Shown here one piece after another: positions 10,801 through 20,658 of a stretch of DNA of 64,000 nt. The translations under genes were made by a program, and so were the position numbers. Origin of the DNA: Angiostrongylus vasorum. Taxonomy: Eukaryota; Nematoda; Chromadorea; Rhabditida; Metastrongylidae. Below the pieces are notes generated by a model. It saw only the letters and a list, made by a program, of their open reading frames with translations. It searched no databases and was not told the DNA's origin. Position 1 is the first letter of the stretch. The number at the start of each line of letters is the position of its first letter. The stretch lies in NCBI GenBank assembly GCA_018806985.1, contig JADANN010000174.1:1686001-1750000 (forward strand). The letters are read 5' to 3'.

Positions 10801-13800
10801 CCCCTTTTCTTTAACCATAGCTCCACATAATTTTTTTTCCTCTAGATTGTCCCTATCTAGTTTTGCAGTTTCTTTTTCTGCGAAGCCAACCAATGGAATA
10901 CATAATGATTCACGAAGCCAATGCAATAATTTTTTTTCATTTCAATTTCAGTAAGACCTCTGCAATGACAGACAGAGCTGGGATCAATGCTTCGTCAAAA
11001 ACCATTGATGAAAATGCACTTCTGAAGGTGGGTGGTAGGTACACAGAGAATTTGAAATCAAGGATTATACATAGCCACAAATGAAAAAGTCAGGCGGTCG
11101 TAACCCCTTCTGCAGAGCCATTCAGTACACTGACATAAAACTAAAAACACCTGTAACTGTCAAGAGATATTAGCACTTAGTAACCTTATTCAGTGGATGT
11201 CCACTTAGAGATTCACATGTGGGTCGACGTAATGATCAGCGTGAACGGATATCCATTCATTTCCTTTGCGGCCCTTTATTTTGCTAAATACAGAATTTTT
11301 CTCTCGCTTTTTGTAATTAATCGATAACTGCTCCGTATCTTCAATAATTTACAGAAAGAAAGAGACAGAATTCTACCTTCTGGACGTGTTCACTTTGCGA
11401 GCAAGGTCCTATTGCCGGTGTAGGGGGCGGCCGCTGGAGAAACTACTGCCGTTTAGGAGGGAACAGGTCATGGTCTCTAAGTAAAAAACCTGCAGTGAAG
11501 TCACGAAATGATGAAAAAAAAGCAAACGAAGAGATAAAAACGACAATCATGTGGCTTCCTGAAAGACCGAAATGACCATAAAACCAAAATAAACCTGCGT
11601 GGTTAAATGAGTGGGAACACGTAAACAATGGCGACACCCTATTTCAGTTCTAATGAAAATACTTGCATACATGGATGGCCCGTCTTCACTGGTTGTGCGG
11701 GCCCCACCACTTTTTCCAATCGTTCTCTTCTCGTGCAATCGCAGTCCATGGTGGTGGTTTGCTTCGAACATGGTGTTATCCGAGGGGCCTAAATCCGTAA
11801 TCCTGAGATCGTTGCTATCTATGCATGCAGGTGGTTGATGTTAGCCACGAATCAGCCCACATTTCCGCTGCATAACAGAGCGCTGGGAGGACTGTTGAAT
11901 CGAAAATGTGAGCTCGGAGTTTTGGCTCCCTTATTTGATCGGTGGCTTCTCTGAATAGCCGAATGTGGCCGATGCTGCTCTCCGTCTTGTCTAATTCCAC
12001 CTTAATGTTGTTTTTTCTTCAAAAATTTAACACTTTCTGTTTATGCGCAGTCCTATCTCTCCTTCCGCTCTCTCGTTGAGTTCGTTTGTCAACGTCTCTA
12101 CTTCATTGGTACTTCTGGAAAACATGATGACTTCATCCGCGTAACGAAGATTTGAACGGGACTTTCCACCAATACTCATGTAATTCTCGCCTCAACTGAG
12201 TGACTTCAGCATCTACTACAGTTCGGTAGTAAACAGCTTTGGCGATATTACGCCGTCTTCTCGAACACCTTTACCTATGAGTATGGTGAAGGGTCGATGA
12301 AAAAGGCTGTATATTTGTACTGTATTTCCGATAACAGTCTGCTAGCGGTTCGTCTATAGGACGGATCCGCCTCTTGGTCGACGAGAATTCATAGGAGCGC
12401 ATTCTTTTTGACGCTGCCAAACGCTTTCTCTCCTGCTCGATAAAACATAGGACAAGGGAAAAATGGTACTTCCCTGTAGACTTCAGTCAACTGTTACACG
12501 ACTTTGTTGAGTTCTATGCCTCAGAATCTGCCGAAATCCTTCCTGCTTGCTCAAGGGGTTGTAACTCATTCAGGGTTTTTGATATGCACAAAAGGATGAC
12601 CTTCGTGAGTAGCTTGTAGAGTAGAGTACACTCAACGAGCATATTAGACGGTAGTTACGAAGATCTCTTTGGTCACCTTTCCAGGGTAGGGACGACCGTT
12701 CACGAAGTCTTCAATTGGTCTAGCGTTCTCTTTTTCTGAAGGTAAGACGTCATGTGGGTTGCGAGAAGTACGTATAACTAATGACTACCAGCTCTACGGA
12801 AATCGTCGGTGATATTATCGGGCTGTGGAGATGTGCCTCTCTTCATGCCTTCTGTAGCAACTCGAACTACACAGGATAGAATCCTAAGCGATTTTTCATC
12901 ACCACCGATTTCGTGGTCCTAGACGGGATTGTGGAGTGGAACAGATTCGTGTAGAATCTTTCTGTTATCAATTCCATATCATGGCAGAAGGTAGTGATAG
13001 TCCCATCGTACATCAAGGCGGACAGCGGAACATTATAGTCGCAAAGATCCCGACAGCACTTCTCCAGAGTGAATCATTTTTAAGCTGCTTCCATCAACTT
13101 TTCCTGCCCATACCGATGTAAGTCCTTCTACAGAGATTTTCTACAACGGGCATTTATTACCTCCCGTGTTAGGTGTGTTGCAATAGGGACAAAGCTTCGG
13201 TATCCTTCTCGCTTCGAGCAACTTCTTAGTTGTAATGGAGATGCGGTCTGAACTTCTTGTTTGAGGAACTGAGTCGAGTTCGACACAAAGTTTAAGTCCT
13301 TCGACAAGCTGCATGTATTTCTCGATGGGTTCTTCCTTTACATGACAATCATTTGAAGACAGGATTTTATTGAGAATATCCTCGACATACACGTCTTGCT
13401 TTGTTTTCCTTGGACGATGACAATAAGTTTTCTTACTGCTCATGGCTGAATCGAATCTTCGCACGGAAAAAACGGTGATCAATCCAGGACAGAATTCAGG
13501 TGCCACTGAGGGTGGCAAAGAGGCACCATTTTCTGTTCATGAGAATATGATCGCTCTCCGCACGAGTCGTGCTTTTGGAAGACTCCCATGTCCATCAGTG
13601 ATTTTCTGTCTTCTCTCGCAATGAATTCCCATGAAAGAGACGTGCTGCGGAAAGAACTCCTACAAAACGGTCTCCATTCTGATTTCGTTCTCCTATTTCT
13701 GACTCCTCTATCCTCTATTCATTTTCGTTGGCCGTTCCTAATCTAGCGTCAAAGTCTCCAACAACGAATTAATACGAGGACTTCTCGTTCTCCATTCCTT

Positions 13801-16800
13801 CCTGCGAATGGTTGTAAAACTCGTCCAGTCCGCTCCTATCAGCTGTAACAAGTTGCTGAGTAACAGTTGATGACACAACCAGTGAAGGCGGGCCACCTAA
13901 GTATCCAAGTATCCAAGTAAGCAGTCTCAAAAAAGCGTAAAGACATGCGTCTGAAGAGACTGATCTGGCGTCATAGGTGCAGAGGAAAAAGCAGTCTTCA
14001 TGGCTTATCGTGGGCGTACTCGTCTTGTCCGTTTCTAATGATGGCTACTGTAACCCCAGATACCCATCGTCGTAGACGGTGGCGCCGAGTGTGTAGGGCA
14101 CTAAGGCCGGATTTTTACTGACTGAGCCATTATGGTTCCCTGGAGCCCTTAGGTCGGCCTAGCCGAAGCCTTACTCAGGTGGCCGCCCGTTGTGGATCAC
14201 AGCGAGATTTGCCACCATGCGACTAGTTTAGTACCACGATAGTGGTGATTCCTGACAGTGCTTTACTCTTAGGTGAGCTTCCAGATGGAAACGTCGGATA
14301 AGCATATTGCGTTGTGAAAGTCAATAGCCTAGAGAAAAAATGTACAAAGCACAGGTCCCCCTAAATTCTAGTATTATGAGGGCTTCTATGCTAATTTTAT
14401 TTTATAGCACCCGTTTTTACACCTATTATATGCATCACGACACTTCTTACTTACGAATCTAATCCTTGTATCCATTACTATCATCTTCGTTTTCGTGTGT
14501 GGGCTCGAATGCTGCCTGAGTGCTTTCCTGTCGTCATAAATGCCTTTGAATGCGGGCCCAGTTGATTCTCCCTGATGTCTTGGGATAGCCAGGTTTCGGT
14601 GTTCCTTTCGCAGCCGCGAAGTGATGAGAAGCTTGGTGGGCTCGGCGCTGGTATAAACCAACGTCATACTCGTGATAAACGGCACCACAACCACTGCGCT
14701 ACCTGTGCCACCACTACGTGAAATAAGAAGGCAAAACCCGTCATGGCATGGAAAAAAAGACAGCAATCGTTGACATTGACATCGTTGTAGCTATTCATAA
14801 AACCTAAGTACTTTTTGGTTTCAGTATGGGACTTCATACAAATACCATATCCAGTCGCACATCAACACCTCTACACGAACTGCTGGCTTCAAACATACAG
14901 TGAGTGGATGAAAAAATCTGTTTTCCATCTCTATTCAAATGTAGTTTGTAAAATCAACGCATGTCGTTGGTAGTTCCCATTTCCAATCACTTTGGATTCT
15001 CTACACGGATCACGTTGAAGAACACATAATCCACTGTTTATTTCCAGCGGTTTTCAGTCACTTATTTACTCATTGACAAAGCTTGTGACATTTACCACAT
15101 CGCAAATATCTTTCTTCTGCAGCCAAAAATATTTCCGATCGCCAACGAATACAAGGAAAAAATTTAGCGAGAGGCATCGAAGATGAGCTGAGACCGCCAC
15201 TTCTCCAGCCTCGTTTTGTCTTCTGAATTCATTTTTGTGCTCAACCAAACAGCTCTAATTGTACGACCGCCTGTGTGCTATTACGAAATGTTACTGTAAA
15301 AGTAATAAATGTTCTTACCCTTTTTATTCACTACCTCATAAGGAGGCCGGAAACGTACACACTTCAAGTTGAGACGATTTCCAAAAACGTTTGCGTGTAT
15401 GAACTGGTGCCACTTATCTTCTTTTTTCTCAATTACGGAGGAAGAAAACAACGTTTCTCTAATGCCTAGGGGCACCAGCTGTATTAGTTGGTGCAATGGA
15501 GTATATATCTTCGAGTAGATCGCCAACGGATAATTGTTGTCTCGAAGTAGAATACTCGGGTTTGTACGAGTTTCCCACGCGGGACTTTCTCCGTAGCCAT
15601 GAAGATCAACCTCGAGCTTGTGTTATAACTGTTTATGGCTATAACAACAATACAATATTAACAATCTGACGATATTTAGTTCAGCGAACGGGCACGAGTG
15701 AAGCACTCGAGCGAAGTTGAGCGAAACACGGGAACACTGGAACACTGGCTCGATGACTAGTAATGCTTCTTATGTTTGCGTGGGTAATAGGCGGAGCGTT
15801 AACAGAAGAAACCAGAGATAATGCTCAAAGAGATACTAGAATGCTTCTTCTTTAGGAAAAATCTGATAGAGCTGCTTTTAAACCAAGACATGGACAGATA
15901 CATCAGATGAGACGGTATACAAGAAGCTCTGTTACCGTATGGTTCACCAGATGCTATTCAAAGCTTCTAAAGAATGTTCATCAGATAACGTTTTAAAGCT
16001 TATATAGAATGTTCATAATAGCAGAAGGAGGTGCCTAAGATGCTGACTACGTAGCGGTTTGTACAGAGAGCAAGAATAAATGTTGTTACCAGTGTAAACA
16101 AAAAGCATACGGTAGTGGAAAATGGGAACTATTTTCGCAACAGTTACTATAATAATTCTTGAAATTCTTTTTAAAAAACAATCTGATTGCAATATGGTCA
16201 CTTTTTGATTTATTGCCTATTCCTTTGTTCATGGCATGATATAATAGAGATTTAACCACAGTGATGCTTAAATATTTGTAAAGCTCCAGACCGCAGGTGT
16301 CTGCGGTGGTGATCGAACACGCTTTTGCCCTTTCCAGGGGGCAAAGGCGTTCACCACCAGACCATGCTGGTTTTTCGATTCGCCTTCCTCTCAGCTGTGT
16401 TTTATAGGTGCCATCAGCAATTACCCGTCAACGGGATTGAGAAAGTACCCGCATGGTATGGTGGTGAACGCGTTAGCCCACGGAGCGGGTAACAGCGCAT
16501 TCGTTCCTCACTGCAGACACCTGCGATCCAGAGTTTTGCAAATATCTCAGCATCGTTGTGGTTATCTCAGCATTATACGAAATAAAACCACAAGATTGCT
16601 GAGATATTTGCAAAACTCTGAACCGCAGGTGTTTGCGGTGGGGAACGAACGCGCTATTGTCCTTTCCGGAGAGTAGAGCGTTCACCACCACACCATGCAG
16701 GTCCTTCGTTTCGCCTGTCTCTCAGCTAGTTCTTATCGATCTGTGCCGTCAGCAATCACCCGTCACCGGGACACCGCAAACACCTGCGGTCCGGAGTTTT

Positions 16801-17429
16801 GCAAATATCTCAGCAATCTTGTGGTTGTATTTGGCATAATAATAACCTGCCATAAAAAGTATAGAAGGCAGAAAATAAAAAGCTAAATATTGTGAATTAT
16901 CTCAGCATTATTGTGGTTAAACCTGATTACAATACGCTCCACTCTTGATGTTATTATAATTATGAAAGTAGTGCATTGTTAAAATGTTGTCAACAGTGAA
17001 TAGACCAAAAAGTACGTGATTTATGGCCTTTATTCACATCTGTCTTATTAGCTGGGAGATGCTGGATATTCTGGCTACGACTATCCAAACTAAAGGAGTA
17101 TGAAATCTGCTAGAATCTACTTCAAGGCCACTCGTCTCCATAGAAAACAATCCGAAATATCAACTATTTAAAAACGAATATCGTAACTCTCCTACAGACT
17201 GCTCTTAATCGAGAGATTCGAGCAAGCATCACCGATATTCAGTGAGATCCGCTTATTTATAGCACTTGAAGAACATTACATTTCTGGTATGAAGTTCAAT
17301 ATTTTGTCCTTGGCTGGAAAGCACATACAGGTAGGCCGCTTTGCTCTGCGCAATGCTAGTGCAGATCTCAGTTCTACAGTCAGAACCTCTCCTATCTACG
17401 ATGAAAATGTGAAGTATCAGGATGAATAG
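4820..17429 (+). CDS. Multi-exon gene for an unrecognised polar, partly coiled-coil protein
   Basis: Exons joined by phase are 4820-4933, 5313-5375, 5948-6010, 6071-6206, 6278-6321, 7260 to about 7486, 9327-9547, 9688-9735, 10150-10699, 10952-11038, 14825-14899 and 17198-17429 (stop TAG). Exons 1-5 agree in phase with one another, as do the last four: 10699 ends in phase 2, 14825-14899 keeps phase 2, and 17198 completes the codon. Landmarks are VFTQWSRQLA, LTGMQLLDAIDKLK, a heptad-like coiled coil in the 7260 exon (LERLLSDAEVKVAELEHQLY), a highly charged Glu/Lys/Ser-rich exon at 10150, and a C-terminus ending NVKYQDE. The protein is probably intracellular: no signal peptide or membrane helix is seen. 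Weak points are the end of the 7260 exon, the join from 7486 to 9327, a possible exon between 5411 and 5583, and the frame breaks in 10150-10699. The start codon is not found. No family is recognised. RTE insertions sit in the introns at 6.4 and 11.8 kb. Confidence 0.5.
6429..7156 (-). mobile_element. RTE retrotransposon, 3' fragment
   Basis: The 3' third of the RTE family found complete at 24.0-27.3 kb. It includes the post-RT region with [39 protein letters not shown] and [16 protein letters not shown]. The 3' tail reads AGGTGATACAGGTG on the minus strand, a short tandem tail typical of RTE elements. It is 5'-truncated just upstream of the KTMFMRNG segment. At least one frameshift splits it. 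It lies antisense in an intron of the coiled-coil gene. Confidence 0.8.
7883..8155 (-). repeat. Family A tRNA-like SINE, copy 1
   Basis: Minus-strand copy of a repeat of about 270 bp. It has a polymerase III-like head (GCGCATATAGCGCAATGGTCG), a middle with GGTTGATCCCA, and a tail ending GATCAACGCTGAGAGCT. Confidence 0.7.
8414..8805 (+). repeat. Family B repeat, copy 4
   Basis: CCCAACGGTTTGCCGCC head to AAAGTGTCAAGTATCAAGTA tail. A full-length copy with the GACCCGGGGCAGACTTTG segment. Confidence 0.75.
10150..10699 (+). pseudogene. Charged exon of the coiled-coil gene, broken across three frames
   Basis: After a TTTCATTTCAG acceptor the reading starts EVMDCIRALMAVLSIQ and is open to about 10315. 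Coding character then continues one frame on (EESAEGTAEETPAIEGG, KVDDRNHKESEEKQ) up to a stop at about 10502. It continues one frame further on (NFIESTGGSKEEETQ) to a GTAAGT donor at 10700, which joins the next exon in phase. The switches fall near A-rich runs (about 10258-10270 and 10470-10492). This is either two single-base indels that damage the gene, two homopolymer assembly errors, or alternative exon ends that I cannot see. I label it broken because the sequence as given cannot be read through. Confidence 0.45.
11815..13865 (-). mobile_element. Second RTE-like LINE lineage, heavily decayed
   Basis: Minus-strand fragments in order: endonuclease motif VVGDFDARLGTANENE (about 13775-13730), a linker including CPYCNTPNTGGNKCP at about 13150, reverse transcriptase motif LRYADEVIMFS (about 12152-12120), and post-[19 protein letters not shown] (about 11905-11850). 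The order matches RTE elements, but the sequence is clearly different from the five copies above. Many stops and frameshifts are present. The last acidic residue of the YADD box is Glu here, so this copy would be inactive even if intact. It lies in the intron 11039-14824 of the coiled-coil gene. Confidence 0.65.
13872..14300 (-). repeat. Family B repeat, degraded pieces
   Basis: 14098-14300 is a decayed minus-strand copy (GGTTCCCTGGAGCCC, GCCACCATGCGACTAG). 13872-13922 is a plus-strand 3' end only, with the AAGTATCCAAGTATCCAAG tail. The two lie head to head next to the decayed LINE. Confidence 0.5.
16250..16920. repeat. Cluster of four family C repeats in alternating orientation
   Basis: Segments 16250-16437 (+), 16448-16575 (-), 16585-16760 (+) and 16770-16920 (-) share GCAGGTGTCTGCGGTGG, GAACGAACGCGCTATT, GTTCACCACCACACCATGC and GATGCTGAGATATTTGCAAA. 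The two central units form an inverted repeat with arms of about 110 bp around TTGTGGTTATCTCAG...ACCACAAG, able to form a large hairpin. Confidence 0.75.
17198..17429 (+). CDS. Terminal exon of the coiled-coil gene
   Basis: A CTCCTACAG acceptor opens a 232-nt block ending in TAG. It reads LLLIERFEQASPIFSEIRLF, then IALEEHYISGMKFNILSLAG, then TSPIYDENVKYQDE. It has an amphipathic, helix-rich composition. The single leading base completes the phase-2 codon left by the 14825-14899 exon, which is why I attach it to the upstream gene. The block contains a 21-nt stretch that looks like a GT...TAG intron, but it is in frame and far too short, so I read through it. Confidence 0.55.
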
Positions 17430-20400
17430 TAGCGATGGTTTCCCCCCTATGTATCACTTCACAGGTTCTAGCTACGGTGAATAGCTAAGCGCATCTGTGT
17501 GGCGAACGTGTGTAAGGTACTAACTGCTTCGTAAATTTCCTAAAGAAACTCATAAGTTTACCATCTAAACATGATCCTAAGCTCGAACACGCATGCTTTT
17601 TTTTTGCATGACTTGAGCATCAGTGAATCACTCCGGTATCCGTCTAGATTATTTCAGTAATAAGTTCAATGTAAGTGATCAACATGAAGAAGTTTTCTAA
17701 CGAGCCGAAGAAGCTAAGAAGAGATCAGACTGGGAGAATGAATGAGTTCACAGATGTCCCATAAGTACGCCCCCCAACACAACTTAACATGGGAAATGTC
17801 TTCTATAAGTCGGCACAGTTAAGGGTAAAAGAGCGGCAAAAAATCAGTCAAACAGCTGTGTGATGAGCCTACAAAAGCTTGGCAACTTCTCGTCATAAAT
17901 ATGGGGGTTCATTCTGGATTGACAATCATAAACCAGGGAGTAAAGCAAAATTCTATCAAGTTACGAGTTTCAAGTTTAGACCAAGCCGTACTACTACAAT
18001 TAGTAATAAAAATATGAAGGGGTATGTGTAAGGAAGATGTGAAAAAGTCTAAAAGACCTAAACGCACCTCTCCGTTTAAAAGCTGTAAGCATGTGTTGTC
18101 AGACCAGGTGGAATGCGAGATGAATCGTCAATAATGACGATACATGAAGAAAAGTACGGTTTGAGCAGGGTCAGCATTCCGAGACGCCCGACCTGACAGC
18201 CATCTTTACAGTGCCCGATTCAACAGCGGCTTTCAGAGACGACTGTGATCAGTGCCGCATCGCAATAAGTAGAAATTAGTCGTTATTAGAACCCCTTCAC
18301 TAACAATTAGGATTAAAAGACAATCCGCAAGCAGTCGCCGAAGCAGAGAGTTGGAAGATCTTCGTGGAAGATGGATGCGAGGAAGCGAATCGACTGCGAG
18401 AAGTGCTGGGATCGGCAAAGTAGATGTGAAAGAAAGGTCGTATAAGAAAGAAATTATCTTTTCCAACGGCCTCTGTAAACTCTGAAACGAATAGAAATCT
18501 CAGCTTCCATATTGATTCGAATATATCACAACTCGTAATAAACTTTATTGATAAGTGAGAGGTGTTCCTGGGCCTCGAGCTGCGATGTACAGCGGGCGAA
18601 TTCATCCCCCCGCCGGCAAGGTCTTCTAAGCTGAGAAGGATTCCGGCATTTTCATCGGGAGCTCAGCTAAGAGTAAACCAACACCAGGATCCATCACCGT
18701 CCTGGTATCAAACCCGCATGGTAGCAGATCTCCCTCTGTTCCACAACGGAGACGACTGCCTATGGTGGTGACGACTTGGGGGCAGAGCTTGGCCTGGCTG
18801 ACCTCAGGACTCCAGGAAACCACAATGGCTAAACAAGCAGAACTCCGAAACAATGGAAATTATGCTGCGGCCACCACAACCAGTGAGGACGGCCATCCAA
18901 GTATCCAAGTAAGTAAATAAGATAAGATAAAGACCTTTTGAATCTACACATCATTACTAGTAAACTATCTCTTCTATAATGGCAAAATTAGAGCTCCTAG
19001 AGAGGTTCTTAGAGCATCTGAAGGTAAGTGCTCAAGACTTTTTCAGCAATTAGCTGTCAAAGGTCTCGAAGGTGACGCAGTCATCTGGCGTAAGGACCGT
19101 CGAATACTTTGGGTGAGGCAGAATTTCGTACCCTAGTTGTTCTCCAGTGTTGGTGCTCCGATGATTGCACGGACACCACCGTGGAACTGGAAAAGCTTGG
19201 ATTTTATAGAGAAACCGTTTCAATGGCTTTCTATTTCTTATTTTAATTCGAATAGCCTGAATTAACAGGGATTAACATAAGAACGAGAACGTTGTCATAC
19301 AGCAAACCAGCAACTCAGTGCAATATGTGCAGAAAAAAAATGCAAAGTAAGAATAAAACGCCATGAAATCCAGAAAAAGGAAGACGGGAATCATCTGCTA
19401 TCCAGAAACCAAACGCTTCGTGCGTCAAACCATCATGTGCCATGTCAGGTAAAGAACGCATTATTCCACATTCACATCACCAACAGTCATCAGAACTTCA
19501 CAACCACACTCTGATTCCAGACGATATCAAGCCATAGGTGAGGAACCCTTTGTCCCTAACTCCACACCTATGAGATTTACTGGCAATCTAATGTGCAGTA
19601 TGGTAGGTTCCTAACCAGCGATCGATGGATTCTGTAAGATTGGGATTTGCGGAGTCCGCGATGGTCACAATCGATTGATTTCCCCCATAGACGCGACATC
19701 GAGGCTCTTGCGCCTTGTAAGTAGGGGGTTATGTTTTGAACACTGACTACTGTCTCTTTTTTCATCAGTTTCATGCGGTTTGTAATAGTTCTATGAAGGT
19801 TTGAGGACTTCTAGGATTTCTAGTGGTCTGGGTAGAACTTGTCCGTGAGTATAGTCCTGTTTGATTACCGAAATGTTCGATTGTAGACCGATGTATCGAT
19901 GTGGGATTTGTCCAAACCATAGTCAATCGTATGTCGTCTTAAGGAATTCCTTAGCGAAAGTAAATTGTCTCCTTGCGAGCGAATCGGTTGAGGGACGGAG
20001 CAGCACCGTCTGAGTTCCAGATCTCACTGCATTGGTATGGATATGAATGGATGAAACATTTTCTCCTAACCTTTGTTTTTTCGTACTCTTCCCTTTCCGT
20101 TCTATACATTACATGACGTCGTTTTCTTCTTACGCGCCAGTTTAAATGGATTACACAGGTCATAGTTGATTGTTACGATTCTGTTTCGTAATTTTCGAAC
20201 CTTAACTTGAAGCCCTTGTTTAAAATTTGTTACCATCATCATGCCTAGCTGTCCAGTAATCAAGTGACAACATCTATTTTGAGTTGGATGCCTTTTCTTA
20301 TGAAATACTTTGAATGGCCCATCTTCATGAAACCTCTTCTGGGCCCCCAACACATTTCCTGGGTAGTTGATGTGCTTCGGGCTTGATGAAACCTTTCCCC

Positions 20401-20640
20401 CATAGTACCAGGAAATCATGGGATAGGCAGTTCACCTCAGGTTGTCAACACATGCAGTCGCTGCCAGACACTTAACAATCGGAGAGAAGTTTGCCGCCTT
20501 GCCAGTGGGTTGATTCCAGGACGGCGCTTCCTGGGCGCTAATTTACTCTATTCTGAATGAAAGTCGAATTCACAGTTTAGCAAATCTTACTGTGGAATGG
20601 TGTTGCGTTATGTATCCTCATAGTGAAAATCTCAACTTTG
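17430..20640. other. Intergenic stretch between the two plus-strand genes
   Basis: Holds the family B copy at 18557-18916 and minus-strand open fragments at 19577-20419 that may be old element debris. At 18979-19023 a neat ATG...GTAAGT block encodes MAKLELLERFLEHLK, but it has no partner exon that I can join. No promoter motif is recognisable. Confidence 0.4.
18557..18916 (+). repeat. Family B repeat, copy 6
   Basis: From GAGAGGTGTTCCTGGG to the tail AAGTATCCAAGTAAGTAAAT. It has the shared ACCAGGATCCATCACCGTCC block. The extreme head is missing. Confidence 0.75.
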
Positions 20641-20658
20641 TTTTCCAGATACTCCATG
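20641..20658 (+). promoter_or_regulatory. Trans-splice-like acceptor just upstream of the start codon
   Basis: TTTTCCAG at 20641-20648 is followed by seven bases and then the ATG at 20656 that opens a signal peptide. In nematodes a 3' splice site a few bases before the initiator is the usual mark of spliced-leader addition. A 5'UTR intron would look the same, so the assignment is an inference. Confidence 0.5.

Noticed and set aside
17242..17262. A GTGAGA...TTATAG pair looking like an intron inside the last exon of the coiled-coil gene
   Set aside because: It is 21 nt long, far below any plausible intron, and it is in frame and open, so it is read as coding.
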